Source of the DNA: UBA8401 sp041665525
GTDB taxonomy: Bacteria > Bacteroidota > Ignavibacteria > UBA10030 > UBA8401
Reading direction: 5' to 3'
DNA: 64,000 nt
NCBI GenBank assembly: GCA_041665525.1
Contig: JBAYIS010000008.1
Location: 62,001-126,000 of the forward strand
The notes under the pieces were generated by a model. That model was not told the DNA's origin and did no database searches. It saw nothing but the letters and a program-made list of their open reading frames with translations. Positions 33,799 through 42,713 of this stretch are shown here, piece by piece (position 1 is the stretch's first letter; each line of letters begins with the position of its first letter). The position numbers and the translations under genes were made by a program.

Positions 33799-35847
33799 AT
33801 GCAGAATATCTCACAAAAAATTATCGGGGCGGAATACCTTACAGAGGTGATCGCCTATCTGAAGAACGCCGATAAATTCGTGCGCCAGGGAGAGATACAC
33901 CGGGCGCTGGATGAGATTATGCATGCCCGCGAAAAAAATCCCACCATCATGTACGCCCGGGCATATGAGGAATATGTCCGTTCCGTGCTTTTGAAGCAGA
34001 CCGAAGCAGGCGAGAACGGCAGCGGTACATCATCGAAAGAATTGGTGATTGAACAACTGATGCCGACTCTGGAAAAGATCCTTGACCTTGCGATCAAAGA
34101 AGTGAAACGCAGCGCCGTTACCGCCTACAAGCAGAAGGAAGTATACGCTCTGCAGCGCCAGCAGGAAGAAGAACAGAGGAATGAAGAGCACCTTCGTACC
34201 GCCAGCCTCGCCAAAAAAATATCGGATTATCTAAAGCGGGCGCGTGAACTGGAATCCCACGGCGATTTCCACAACGCATTAAACGAGGTAGCCCGCGCGT
34301 TCATGCTCGATCCGACCGATGAACGGATTCTCCAAATCGAAGAAGAGATCAAGAGTACACAGGAAAAGCAGACCCAGGTGGAAGAATCGGATCGGCGCCA
34401 AAAACAAAAGAGTGAAGAATTGCGCCGTGAAGAGTTGTTTGATATCTGGCGGCATCAGCGGGATCAGGAAAAAGAGGTAGAAACGAAGAAGAAGGAAGAA
34501 GCGTACAAACAAGCGCGGTCGCAAAAGATTCGGGAATATATGCAGGTAGCTCGCAGCCTGTTTGCAGAACACAAACTGGAAGAGGCACTCAGTCAGCTGG
34601 CATTTTTGATGGTGCTCGATCCGCTGAACGAGGATGTGCTGAGTTTAAATTGGAAGATCAGGGAAGAACAGACAAAGAAACACGAAGAGAATATTGCGAA
34701 AAGGAAACTGCAGATCGAGGAAGAGAAGAAGAAAGAGGAATCGATCCGCATTGCTGTATTGAAGAGTCTGGAAAAAGCTGCTGAATATCTCGAACAGCGG
34801 AAATTCAGTGAAGCCCTCCGGGTGATCACGCAGGCGTATTTCATCGATCCGTCCAACGAAGCGGTGATCGCAATGGAAAAGAAGGTGATGACCGCGGAGG
34901 ATGAAGCGCTTCGCTCTGAAGAGGAGCAGCGAAAACAACAGGAAGAGGAGCGTCGGCGGCTGCAGGAAACGGAACTCCATCGCCTTGCGATCGAGCAGCA
35001 AAAACGGGAACAGATGCGGGAACATATCGAAGCAGAATCGAAGCTCCTCCGCAATGAAGAAGAAGTACTGTTATTCCTCTCAAAAGCACGCGGCTATTTC
35101 AGTCAGGGCAGTTACGACGAGGCTCTGTCACAAATCGCAAAAGCGTTTAAGATCAATCCGTTTGATGAAGAGATCGCCAAACTCCAACGGGAGATCCTGG
35201 ATGCGCAAAAGAAATCCAAACTTGCGAAATACTCCTCTATGCAGGCAGTGCTGGAACCGGATACTTCTGCCGATGAAGCGACCACCGTTGTCATCCAACA
35301 GCATATGGAAAAGGCAAAACGCCTGAAAACCTCATTCCAGTATCAGGAAGCATTGGATGAAATAGCGCAGGGATATCGCCACGATCCGATGAATGAACAG
35401 CTTTTTTCTCTTGAAGGAGAGATTCAGCAGGAATTCCTGAAATATGAAGAGGAGAAACAACGCGAGGATGAAGTATCAAAGAAGAATCAAGGGATTAAGA
35501 AGAGTCTTGCAATGGCTCGCGAAGCGCTTTCCCGCGAAGCGTACGGAGAAGCATTGGGATGGGTCGATTATGCGATGAGCTTCGATATGCAGCGGTTTGA
35601 AACCCTGCAAATGAGAGATGAAATAGAACGCGCCCAACGCCAGTTGGACGAACAAAAAGCCAATGAGGATAAAGAGCTGGTCATTCAGTTCCACTTGAGC
35701 AAAGCGATGGAATTCATCTCTGAAAACAGGACATTTGAAGCGATTTTTGAAGTAGATCTGGCATTACGGCTGAATCCGAACCATATCGGAGCCCTTTCTA
35801 TGCGGAAAAAACTGAGCGAAACACGCGGAGAATCAATAACAGCGTAG
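33799..35847 (+). CDS. Repeat protein A: eight TPR-like repeats with charged coiled-coil linkers
   Basis: A 682-residue cytoplasmic protein (no signal or membrane segment) built from eight copies of a degenerate repeat about 46 residues long, each with a pattern like YLxxAxxxxxxxxYxxALxEIxxAFxxDPxNExxxxLExxI. Clear examples are FHNALNEVARAFMLDP, KFSEALRVITQAYFIDP and SYDEALSQIAKAFKINP. The repeats resemble tetratricopeptide units. Linkers of 20-45 residues rich in Glu, Lys, Arg and Gln separate them and should form coiled coils. The first repeat plus the segment after it (YARAYEEYVRS, then a second helix pair) is shared with the two following genes. I do not recognise a named family. A protein-binding or scaffold role is plausible from structure only. 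Confidence 0.8.
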   Translation: MQNISQKIIGAEYLTEVIAYLKNADKFVRQGEIHRALDEIMHAREKNPTIMYARAYEEYVRSVLLKQTEAGENGSGTSSKELVIEQLMPTLEKILDLAIKEVKRSAVTAYKQKEVYALQRQQEEEQRNEEHLRTASLAKKISDYLKRARELESHGDFHNALNEVARAFMLDPTDERILQIEEEIKSTQEKQTQVEESDRRQKQKSEELRREELFDIWRHQRDQEKEVETKKKEEAYKQARSQKIREYMQVARSLFAEHKLEEALSQLAFLMVLDPLNEDVLSLNWKIREEQTKKHEENIAKRKLQIEEEKKKEESIRIAVLKSLEKAAEYLEQRKFSEALRVITQAYFIDPSNEAVIAMEKKVMTAEDEALRSEEEQRKQQEEERRRLQETELHRLAIEQQKREQMREHIEAESKLLRNEEEVLLFLSKARGYFSQGSYDEALSQIAKAFKINPFDEEIAKLQREILDAQKKSKLAKYSSMQAVLEPDTSADEATTVVIQQHMEKAKRLKTSFQYQEALDEIAQGYRHDPMNEQLFSLEGEIQQEFLKYEEEKQREDEVSKKNQGIKKSLAMAREALSREAYGEALGWVDYAMSFDMQRFETLQMRDEIERAQRQLDEQKANEDKELVIQFHLSKAMEFISENRTFEAIFEVDLALRLNPNHIGALSMRKKLSETRGESITA

Positions 35848-35945
35848 AATAGGCTTATAATATTCTAATACCTTCCCCGGTTGACATCCATCAGTAATTT
35901 ATTTAAGATAGAGTAGTTAATTGTGAAAAACCCCAAAAACTGAAG

Positions 35946-38492
35946 ATGGCCAGTCCTCCAGAAAATACGTCTTTACCGGCATCTGAGCGCATGAAAGAAG
36001 TGGCGCTCCTACTGAAACAGGCTGATAAGCTTGTGAAAGAAGGAGATCTTGCTACTGCATTGGATTTGATCGCGAAAGCCCGATCGTATGATTCACGGCA
36101 TTTATATGCACTGGCTTATGAAGAGCGTGTCCGCACGCTGTTAAATGCCAAACAGGCGGAAGAGGCAAAAAAGGGGACAAAACAGGCAACCGCTGCTCCA
36201 GCAACCTCATCGGAACCGACCGCAGAACAAAAGATAGCTCCATCACTTCAACACCTTTCAAATCTTGCTATTATCGAAGCGCAGCACAGCGCTGCCGTTG
36301 CTGCCCAGCAAGAGCAGGCAGTTGAACTGCATAAAAAAGAAGAAGAAGCGAAGAGCAAGAACGATGAGTTGCGCCGCAATGCTATCGAATCCAAGATCGC
36401 CGCTTTCCTTGCGCGGGCAAACGGATATTTCCAGAGGAAAGAATATAACAGGGCATTGGATGAGATTGCCCGAGCATATCTTCTGGATCCTGTTAATGAC
36501 AAGATCCATACCCTTGAAGATACCATCAGGAAAGCACAGGAAGATTCTCGCCGTGACGAGGAGGTAGATCGACAGCGGAAAATGGAAGAAGACCGTCTGA
36601 AGAGGCAGGAACTTCTCAAATCGCAGACACAACAGTATCAAAAAGAAAAAGAAGAAAAAGTAAAACGGGAAGAACATGAGCGGAAACGTGCACAGGAAGA
36701 AAAGGTTAAGCAATATCTTGCGCATGTGAACGAGTTGTATCTTGCCAACAAGCTGGATGAAGCGTTAAGCGAACTTGCATTTGTAGTAGTTATCGATCCG
36801 CTCAACGAAGAGGTCCTCCGTCTCGAACAGAGGATTCTTGAGATGCAGGAAAAACAGCAACAGCAGCAACTGGAACAATACCAACGGCAGCTGGAGGAGC
36901 GGCAGAAGAAACGCGAAGCGATCGTCGCCACCATCCGGAAGCATATCGCCAATGCAGACCAGCTTGCCAAGCAGCAGAAATTCACCGATGCACTGCGGAC
37001 GATCACCCGGGCAACGGTGCTCGACCCTATCAATGACGAGCTGCAGGATTGCGAACGGCGGATTCTTGCATTGCAGGAAGAGCATTTTCGCCGTGAAGAA
37101 GAGAGTAAACGCGAATTACAAGACCAAATCCGTCGGCAGCAGGAAGAAGAAATTAAGCGGATGGAACACTCCGATCGCGAACGTGTGCTGGAAGGGGAAT
37201 CCGAAGAGAATCTTGCCCGACAGAAAGCGGATAAAGAAAAGATACAGCATTATCTAAGCCGCGCAAAACAATTCCTTTCCGATCATCAATTCGAAGTTGC
37301 ACTGGGTGAAGTGGCGCTCGCCTTTATCATCAATCCGTTCGACAGTGATGTGAAGAAAGTGGAACAGCAGATTCTTGCCGAACGGGAAGAACATCAGGCT
37401 AAACATCAGAGCACGGTGCAAAAAGCATTGATGGATGAAGAGAAGAGTAAGAGCGATCTTACCGGAAAGATTCAAATGCACCTGATGGAAGCGGAACGGT
37501 TGCGCGGCATGCGGCAGTTCAGCAAGGCATTTAATGAAGTGGCAAAGGCATTCATTCTGGATCCGCTTAATCTGGAGATACAGCAGTACGAACAGAAACT
37601 GCAGGTTGAGTTTGACGATTTCCTTGCAGAAGAACATGTGCGAAGAACTCAGGACGAGAAATCAAAGGTAATACAGCGGCATATACAACACGCAACGGAA
37701 TTCCTGGAACGGGATCTCTTTGAGGAAGCATTGTCGGAAGTTGCAGGCGGGCTGCTGAACGATGAACACCATCACGACCTTTTGGAACTCAAACAAAAGA
37801 TCACATTTGCGGCTGCAGAGTGGAATGGACGCCAGCGAGAAGAATCCCGGAATCTGGAGATCCAGAAGCTGCTCGTAGTTGCAAGGGAGTATCTGACCGT
37901 GGAAAAATTCGATGAAGCAAAGATCGCAGTCAATAAAGCGCTGGAATTTGATCCCAACCGTGCCGAATCACTTTCACTTCTTGAAGATATTGAATCGGTT
38001 TTTTCTCAATCACATGACTTGAAACAATCCGAAATTCGCACGGAAAAAGTGTCCGGCCATCTGGCGCAGGCACAAAGTTATTTGATGGCCAATGTGCTGG
38101 ATAAAGCGCTCGTCGAAATCTTGTCCGGCCTGGTAATCGAACCATCCAATACTGAATTGCTGAACCTGGAACTGCGAGTGACCGCTCTGCACGATGCGAA
38201 GTTGTCGGCAATGCATTCTACAGCGCTTTCATCGTCTTCATCCACGCACCGTATTTCGAAAGAAGAGCAGGACCGTCTCATTCGCATCCATATCCGTGTG
38301 GCCACCGAGTTCCGCGCTCAAAAGGAATATTCCAAAGCGCTGGACGAAATTGCGCACGGACTGACTGTTGACATGCTGAATTCGGAATTGCTCCGTCTTG
38401 ATGCAGAGATTCGGGGTGAACAGACAGAGCATGACCTGAAGTCTGCGCAAGGCCTTAAATTGATCTATTCCAGCGGACAAGCGACCGGCTGA
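35946..38492 (+). CDS. Repeat protein B: ten TPR-like repeats with charged coiled-coil linkers
   Basis: An 848-residue paralogue of the preceding protein. It has the same N-terminal module (LAYEERVRTLLNA after the first repeat) and ten copies of the same repeat, for example YNRALDEIARAYLLDP, LDEALSELAFVVVIDP, QFSKAFNEVAKAFILDP and YSKALDEIAHGLTVD. Charged linkers of varying length lie between, including a Gln-rich stretch near 36850-36890. There is no signal peptide, so it should be cytoplasmic. Its stop codon overlaps the ATG of the next gene (TGATG at 38490-38494), so translation of the two is coupled. The gain of two repeats relative to protein A points to repeat expansion after duplication. 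Function is unknown. Confidence 0.8.
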   Translation: MASPPENTSLPASERMKEVALLLKQADKLVKEGDLATALDLIAKARSYDSRHLYALAYEERVRTLLNAKQAEEAKKGTKQATAAPATSSEPTAEQKIAPSLQHLSNLAIIEAQHSAAVAAQQEQAVELHKKEEEAKSKNDELRRNAIESKIAAFLARANGYFQRKEYNRALDEIARAYLLDPVNDKIHTLEDTIRKAQEDSRRDEEVDRQRKMEEDRLKRQELLKSQTQQYQKEKEEKVKREEHERKRAQEEKVKQYLAHVNELYLANKLDEALSELAFVVVIDPLNEEVLRLEQRILEMQEKQQQQQLEQYQRQLEERQKKREAIVATIRKHIANADQLAKQQKFTDALRTITRATVLDPINDELQDCERRILALQEEHFRREEESKRELQDQIRRQQEEEIKRMEHSDRERVLEGESEENLARQKADKEKIQHYLSRAKQFLSDHQFEVALGEVALAFIINPFDSDVKKVEQQILAEREEHQAKHQSTVQKALMDEEKSKSDLTGKIQMHLMEAERLRGMRQFSKAFNEVAKAFILDPLNLEIQQYEQKLQVEFDDFLAEEHVRRTQDEKSKVIQRHIQHATEFLERDLFEEALSEVAGGLLNDEHHHDLLELKQKITFAAAEWNGRQREESRNLEIQKLLVVAREYLTVEKFDEAKIAVNKALEFDPNRAESLSLLEDIESVFSQSHDLKQSEIRTEKVSGHLAQAQSYLMANVLDKALVEILSGLVIEPSNTELLNLELRVTALHDAKLSAMHSTALSSSSSTHRISKEEQDRLIRIHIRVATEFRAQKEYSKALDEIAHGLTVDMLNSELLRLDAEIRGEQTEHDLKSAQGLKLIYSSGQATG

Positions 38493-38974
38493 TGAGCATC
38501 GATTCCCTCACTACATTGCTTCGTGAATCCCAACACGAAGTGCACCGCCATCAATATACGCACGCACTAAAGATTATCCGCGATGCGAAGATTATTGATT
38601 TGCACAACCTGTACATTTCCGCGCTGGAACAATTCGTCGCAACGCTGCCGTATCCATCCTCTTCGGAATTCACGGAAGAGCGTACGATGGAGAATGAACA
38701 TGTATTGTCATTATTAATCGACCGTGCAATTAATGACCGCGAACGCCGAGCAACTAAACGGGCTGAAGGATTGGTGATGCCGGACGAAAATACCCTGGCA
38801 CTAGAGAAGATTAAGAACCAATATTTTCAGAGAACAGATCAGTTTATTGATGCGAAAGAGTTCGGCAGGGCTTTGGAAGAAGTTCAGCGGATCTATTTTT
38901 TCGATCCGTTGAACATTGTGGCGAAAGAATACGAGCAAAAGATCGGTCAGCTCGCAGAACTGCATAAAAAATAG
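38492..38974 (+). CDS. Repeat protein C: minimal two-repeat paralogue
   Basis: A 160-residue protein with the same N-terminal module as its two upstream neighbours (TLLRESQHEVHRHQYTHALK, then LYISALEQFVATL and a second helical segment LSLLIDRAINDRERRATK), followed by one further repeat (EFGRALEEVQRIYFFDPLN). It therefore represents the shared module with just one extra repeat. Its start overlaps the stop of protein B. It ends nine bases before the convergent secreted-protein gene. Three tandem versions with eight, ten and two repeats suggest parts of one assembly, but no activity can be assigned. Confidence 0.78.
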   Translation: MSIDSLTTLLRESQHEVHRHQYTHALKIIRDAKIIDLHNLYISALEQFVATLPYPSSSEFTEERTMENEHVLSLLIDRAINDRERRATKRAEGLVMPDENTLALEKIKNQYFQRTDQFIDAKEFGRALEEVQRIYFFDPLNIVAKEYEQKIGQLAELHKK

Positions 38975-38983
38975 TTTCCCCGC

Positions 38984-39538
38984 TTATTTTGCAATTGAAA
39001 CGAGCCGGGCAAGCGTCCGAATAGTCTTGGGATCGATCGTGAAGGATTTCACATCGATTTTATTATTTTTATTGTCCCGATAGTACAACAATCCCCGCAC
39101 AGACCGGGCACTCATCATATCTTCTACCATCTGTTTATTCCCGACCACAACGAATTTAAGGACATGCCGCGCGTCGCGTTCATTCCGGAAGCCCGTTTTT
39201 TGGACCTTCAACTCATTCGTCGGCTTTCCGTCGATAATAAACTGCATGTGGGTATTAGCGGGAAGCTGAGGTTTTAATGCGGCATTGAATTTTCCGATCT
39301 CTTCGAATCGGAAAGCGTACAGCGGATCGCGCCCGGAACGGATTTCAAAATCGGGATTGAACACCAGTTCGTACCCGAGCAATCCGGCCGTCGAGAGATT
39401 GTGTTGTACGGTTAGGGGTGTGGAGAAAGACATCCAGCGGTTTGGACCGTGTTCCTGGATCGCATGGATATCATCGTCCTGCGAAATACCGAGTGACACA
39501 AATGTCAATAAAACAAAAAGGAATTTTCCGTATGTCAT
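38984..39538 (-). CDS. Secreted protein of unknown function
   Basis: I do not recognise this protein. It has 184 residues, starting with a signal peptide (MTYGKFLFVLLTFVSLGISQ region). The rest looks like a small globular, mostly beta domain (SFSTPLTVQHNLSTAGLLGY; LLYYRDNKNNKIDVKSF). I place the start at the ATG at 39538 because AGGGAG lies eight bases upstream; a further in-frame ATG at 39559 would add seven residues before the signal peptide. It is transcribed toward the repeat-protein genes and away from the PDZ-phosphatase gene, with which it shares a 160-base upstream region. Confidence 0.65.
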   Translation of the reverse strand: MTYGKFLFVLLTFVSLGISQDDDIHAIQEHGPNRWMSFSTPLTVQHNLSTAGLLGYELVFNPDFEIRSGRDPLYAFRFEEIGKFNAALKPQLPANTHMQFIIDGKPTNELKVQKTGFRNERDARHVLKFVVVGNKQMVEDMMSARSVRGLLYYRDNKNNKIDVKSFTIDPKTIRTLARLVSIAK

Positions 39539-39699
39539 TGTTGTATCTCCCTGATCCATCGTGATTTCTTACCAAAAATACAGATTTTACTGTAGATTGT
39601 AAAGACATCGGGGGATTTTTTCTTTCCTTCTTAACCGTTAGTTTTCGTAACTTACCAATATTACGGACGTAAGATGGGAGGCATTCCATCTTTCTATTC

Positions 39700-42489
39700 A
39701 TGAATCTTCACTCTCCAAAACATCACCTGTACCGCATTACTGCGGTCGTACTTTTTCTCGTTCTGTTGACGCAGGCGTTGGTCACATTCTATGCTTTTTT
39801 CAGCACGCCGACGGATGAGAACTGGTTCCGTGATGCTCCTTCACGCTTCATGGCCGTGCAAAGTGTCCACGGCGAACTCATTAGCAAGCGCCCCGCTCTC
39901 GGCAACAGGCCTTCGTCCATGATTACCGATTACGATTCCATTATGATCGGCGATTTGATCATATCGATTAATAACGGCGCAGTGAAGACAATGAAGGATG
40001 TGTTCGAGTCGCTCGAAAAGAGTCCCCAGGAAGAGATCCGCATCGAAGTGCTGCGTCCAACCTGGAATTATTTGCTTACGTTCAAAGTACGCCGTGAATT
40101 GCTGACCCACGAAGTATTTGTGCTGCTGCCAAACTATGTTTTCGTCACCGATGTATTTGCCGGCGGAGCGTCGGAACGGGGCGGGATGAAGATTGGCGAC
40201 TTGATTCTGCGAATCAATGAAAAGGAATTTAACACGGCGAATGAAGCAGACCGTATTCTGCGCCTGGGACAGATTGGCAAATCATTGAAGTACGAGATAC
40301 TCCGCAACAATCAATTTGTAGAGTTGAACATTGTACTGGCGAAGTTTGGAATTCCAATTTCACTGCTGGGATTCACCTTGTGCGGTATCGTGTGGATGTT
40401 TACCGGTATTTTCATTTCTGCTTCACGCCCAAAACTGTTGGCAGCCCGGCTGGTGGGATTCGCATTCATACTGATAGGCTTCTTCATAGCCATTCTTGTC
40501 GTGCGGAGGGATTTCTTTATTACGCCGGAAGTGGTCGTTCGTCAGATAATGCTCGGCGTTTCGTACGTTTTGGGAACAGCGTTCCTCTTCCATTCGATGC
40601 ACTATTTCCCGCTGGAGCGGAACGATCTGAACGAAAAACGGTGGATTGCACGAGGATACTATATTGCTTCTGCGCTTTCGGGTATTCTGATAACAGTGCT
40701 GAACTCGCCGATTCCGCTTGCGATAATTATAGTGTACGGCGTTTTCATTATGGTGAAATACCGTAAAAATGCTTCGCCGGAATACAAGAGATTCAACAGC
40801 ATCCTCCGTTGGACAGGGATGTTTACCGGTGCAGCATCGGTTTTGACCGTGGTGCTGTTCTACGATTCATTCCAGTCAGTAGGGATCGGAATACTCAGTA
40901 TTATCCTGACGGCGACACCGCTCGCTTACCTCTATACCATAGGCAGGTACCGGCTGCTGGATATGAAGTTTCGCGTTCGGCGGAACACTCAATACAGTAT
41001 TGCAACATTTGTTTGGGGTGCTGCGATTATCTACGGTTTGGTATGGGGCTTCTTTCAATTACCAATGCTCGATCTTCCGAAGACGAACATCGTTTTCACC
41101 GGCACCGCCATAGAGATTAATGATGCTCCCGAACTTGCATCGCAGCGCGGCACATCCGAACGGGTGATGCTGATGGGCCTGGCCATTGTGCTTGCCTTTG
41201 TGGTGTTGCGTGTAAGGAAATATGGACAGCAATTCATTGACAAAAAATATTTTCGCCAGCAATACGATTACCGACGCGCTTCGTATGAACTCGGTGAAGT
41301 GCTGGCGACGATGCTGAATGCTGAGGACCTGGCCCGGGGATTGGTCCAGAAGTTGAGCGAACTGATGAAACTGAAGCGAGTGGGTGTTCTCTTCTTCCGC
41401 GATGAGTTGAACTGTTCCTGTCTCTCAGCCCACGGATTTGACGGCAATGTTTGGGGAAAATTCTGCATATCGCACGAACAGGAATTGATCGAAAGTATCA
41501 AACAGTTTGCCAACGAGTTCCGCATCGATTATTTGCCGGCAGTGCTGAAGGACGAATTCTTCCGGGAAGGATTCCATCACGGCATCCCGATCCGTTCTAA
41601 AGAAAAACTGATCGGTGTTCTACTCGTGGGTGAAAAACAATCTGAAACGGCGTTCCAACAGGAAGATCTGGCATTCCTTGCCACAACCGCAAAACAGGCA
41701 TCGGTTGCCATCGAGAATGCATTCCTTTACGAAGAACTTGCAGAAAAAGAGCGGATGAAGCATGAACTGCAGATTGCACGAAAGATCCAACTGGATTCGC
41801 TGCCGCAGACGACACCGTCCATGAATGGACTGGAGATTTCGGGTACATCGATACCGGCAATGGAGGTCGGCGGAGATTTCTTCGATTACCTTTCCAACGG
41901 AAATGGAAAGATCACGGTGGTTATCGGGGATGTGAGCGGAAAAGGGACATCGGCTGCGCTCTATATGTCGAAAGTACAGGGAATCCTCCGGTCACTGCAC
42001 GGTTTCGAACTTTCCCCGAAGGACCTGTTTCACCGTGCCAATAAACTATTATGCCAGGACCTTGAGAAACGTTCGTTTGTAACTGTTTTAGGAGCAGAAT
42101 TTAATACAGAAAAACGGACGATTATTGTATCTCGTGCCGGACATTTGCCACTGTGGCATTTTGATTCGACATCAAATACCGTAAAAAAAGTTTTGCCGCG
42201 GGGATTGGGACTCGGGTTGAACGATGCATCCATCTTTACAGCTGAGATGGAAGAAAGGGGATTGGAGTATCACATTGGCGATATCTTCCTTTTTGCGACG
42301 GACGGTGTTACAGAAGCCCACAATTCGCTGGGCGATTTCGGCGAGGAACGGTTATTGAAAATTCTTGAGTTACACAATACTGCATCGGCCAAGGAGATAC
42401 AAGCAGAATTGCTAAAAGAACTTTCCGCGTTCGTGGGGGAACGGGAGCAACACGACGATCAAACAATAGTTATTGTCAAAGCAGTGTGA
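39700..42489 (+). CDS. PDZ-PDZ-membrane-GAF-SpoIIE (PP2C) phosphatase
   Basis: The 929-residue protein begins with a membrane anchor (about residues 12-33). Two PDZ-like domains follow (about 65-130 with SIMIGDLIISINNG, and 140-210 with ASERGGMKIGDLILRINEKEF), then several membrane segments (about 218-470), a GAF domain (about 530-690) and a SpoIIE/RsbU-type PP2C phosphatase (about 700-929). The catalytic metal site is suggested by EVGGDFFDY near 725, VVIGDVSGKGTSAAL and FATDGVTEAHN. RsbU-like phosphatases usually dephosphorylate anti-sigma-factor antagonists. No such antagonist or anti-sigma kinase is encoded nearby. The PDZ domains face the periplasm in the most likely topology and may sense envelope proteins. 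Confidence 0.88.
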   Translation: MNLHSPKHHLYRITAVVLFLVLLTQALVTFYAFFSTPTDENWFRDAPSRFMAVQSVHGELISKRPALGNRPSSMITDYDSIMIGDLIISINNGAVKTMKDVFESLEKSPQEEIRIEVLRPTWNYLLTFKVRRELLTHEVFVLLPNYVFVTDVFAGGASERGGMKIGDLILRINEKEFNTANEADRILRLGQIGKSLKYEILRNNQFVELNIVLAKFGIPISLLGFTLCGIVWMFTGIFISASRPKLLAARLVGFAFILIGFFIAILVVRRDFFITPEVVVRQIMLGVSYVLGTAFLFHSMHYFPLERNDLNEKRWIARGYYIASALSGILITVLNSPIPLAIIIVYGVFIMVKYRKNASPEYKRFNSILRWTGMFTGAASVLTVVLFYDSFQSVGIGILSIILTATPLAYLYTIGRYRLLDMKFRVRRNTQYSIATFVWGAAIIYGLVWGFFQLPMLDLPKTNIVFTGTAIEINDAPELASQRGTSERVMLMGLAIVLAFVVLRVRKYGQQFIDKKYFRQQYDYRRASYELGEVLATMLNAEDLARGLVQKLSELMKLKRVGVLFFRDELNCSCLSAHGFDGNVWGKFCISHEQELIESIKQFANEFRIDYLPAVLKDEFFREGFHHGIPIRSKEKLIGVLLVGEKQSETAFQQEDLAFLATTAKQASVAIENAFLYEELAEKERMKHELQIARKIQLDSLPQTTPSMNGLEISGTSIPAMEVGGDFFDYLSNGNGKITVVIGDVSGKGTSAALYMSKVQGILRSLHGFELSPKDLFHRANKLLCQDLEKRSFVTVLGAEFNTEKRTIIVSRAGHLPLWHFDSTSNTVKKVLPRGLGLGLNDASIFTAEMEERGLEYHIGDIFLFATDGVTEAHNSLGDFGEERLLKILELHNTASAKEIQAELLKELSAFVGEREQHDDQTIVIVKAV

Positions 42490-42713
42490 TGTTGTAACAC
42501 CATTGATTCTATCGTCCCGCACACATTCCTGAATTGCTCTTTCCCGCACACAGATCGGCGGCATAAGTATCTCTTTCCGGTGAAATTTACTGCTGCCTAC
42601 GATTGCCAACAAAAATATCTACTGTTGATAATTTTCACTTTCACGGTGAAACCGGCGAACAATTATAAAATGTTCAACACATTAACGGAGCAGAATTTAT
42701 TGACTGATATGAC

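Noticed and set aside
36850..36890. CAG-rich stretch in repeat protein B as a possible microsatellite
   Set aside because: It encodes a short Gln-rich linker in frame, similar in character to the other linkers.
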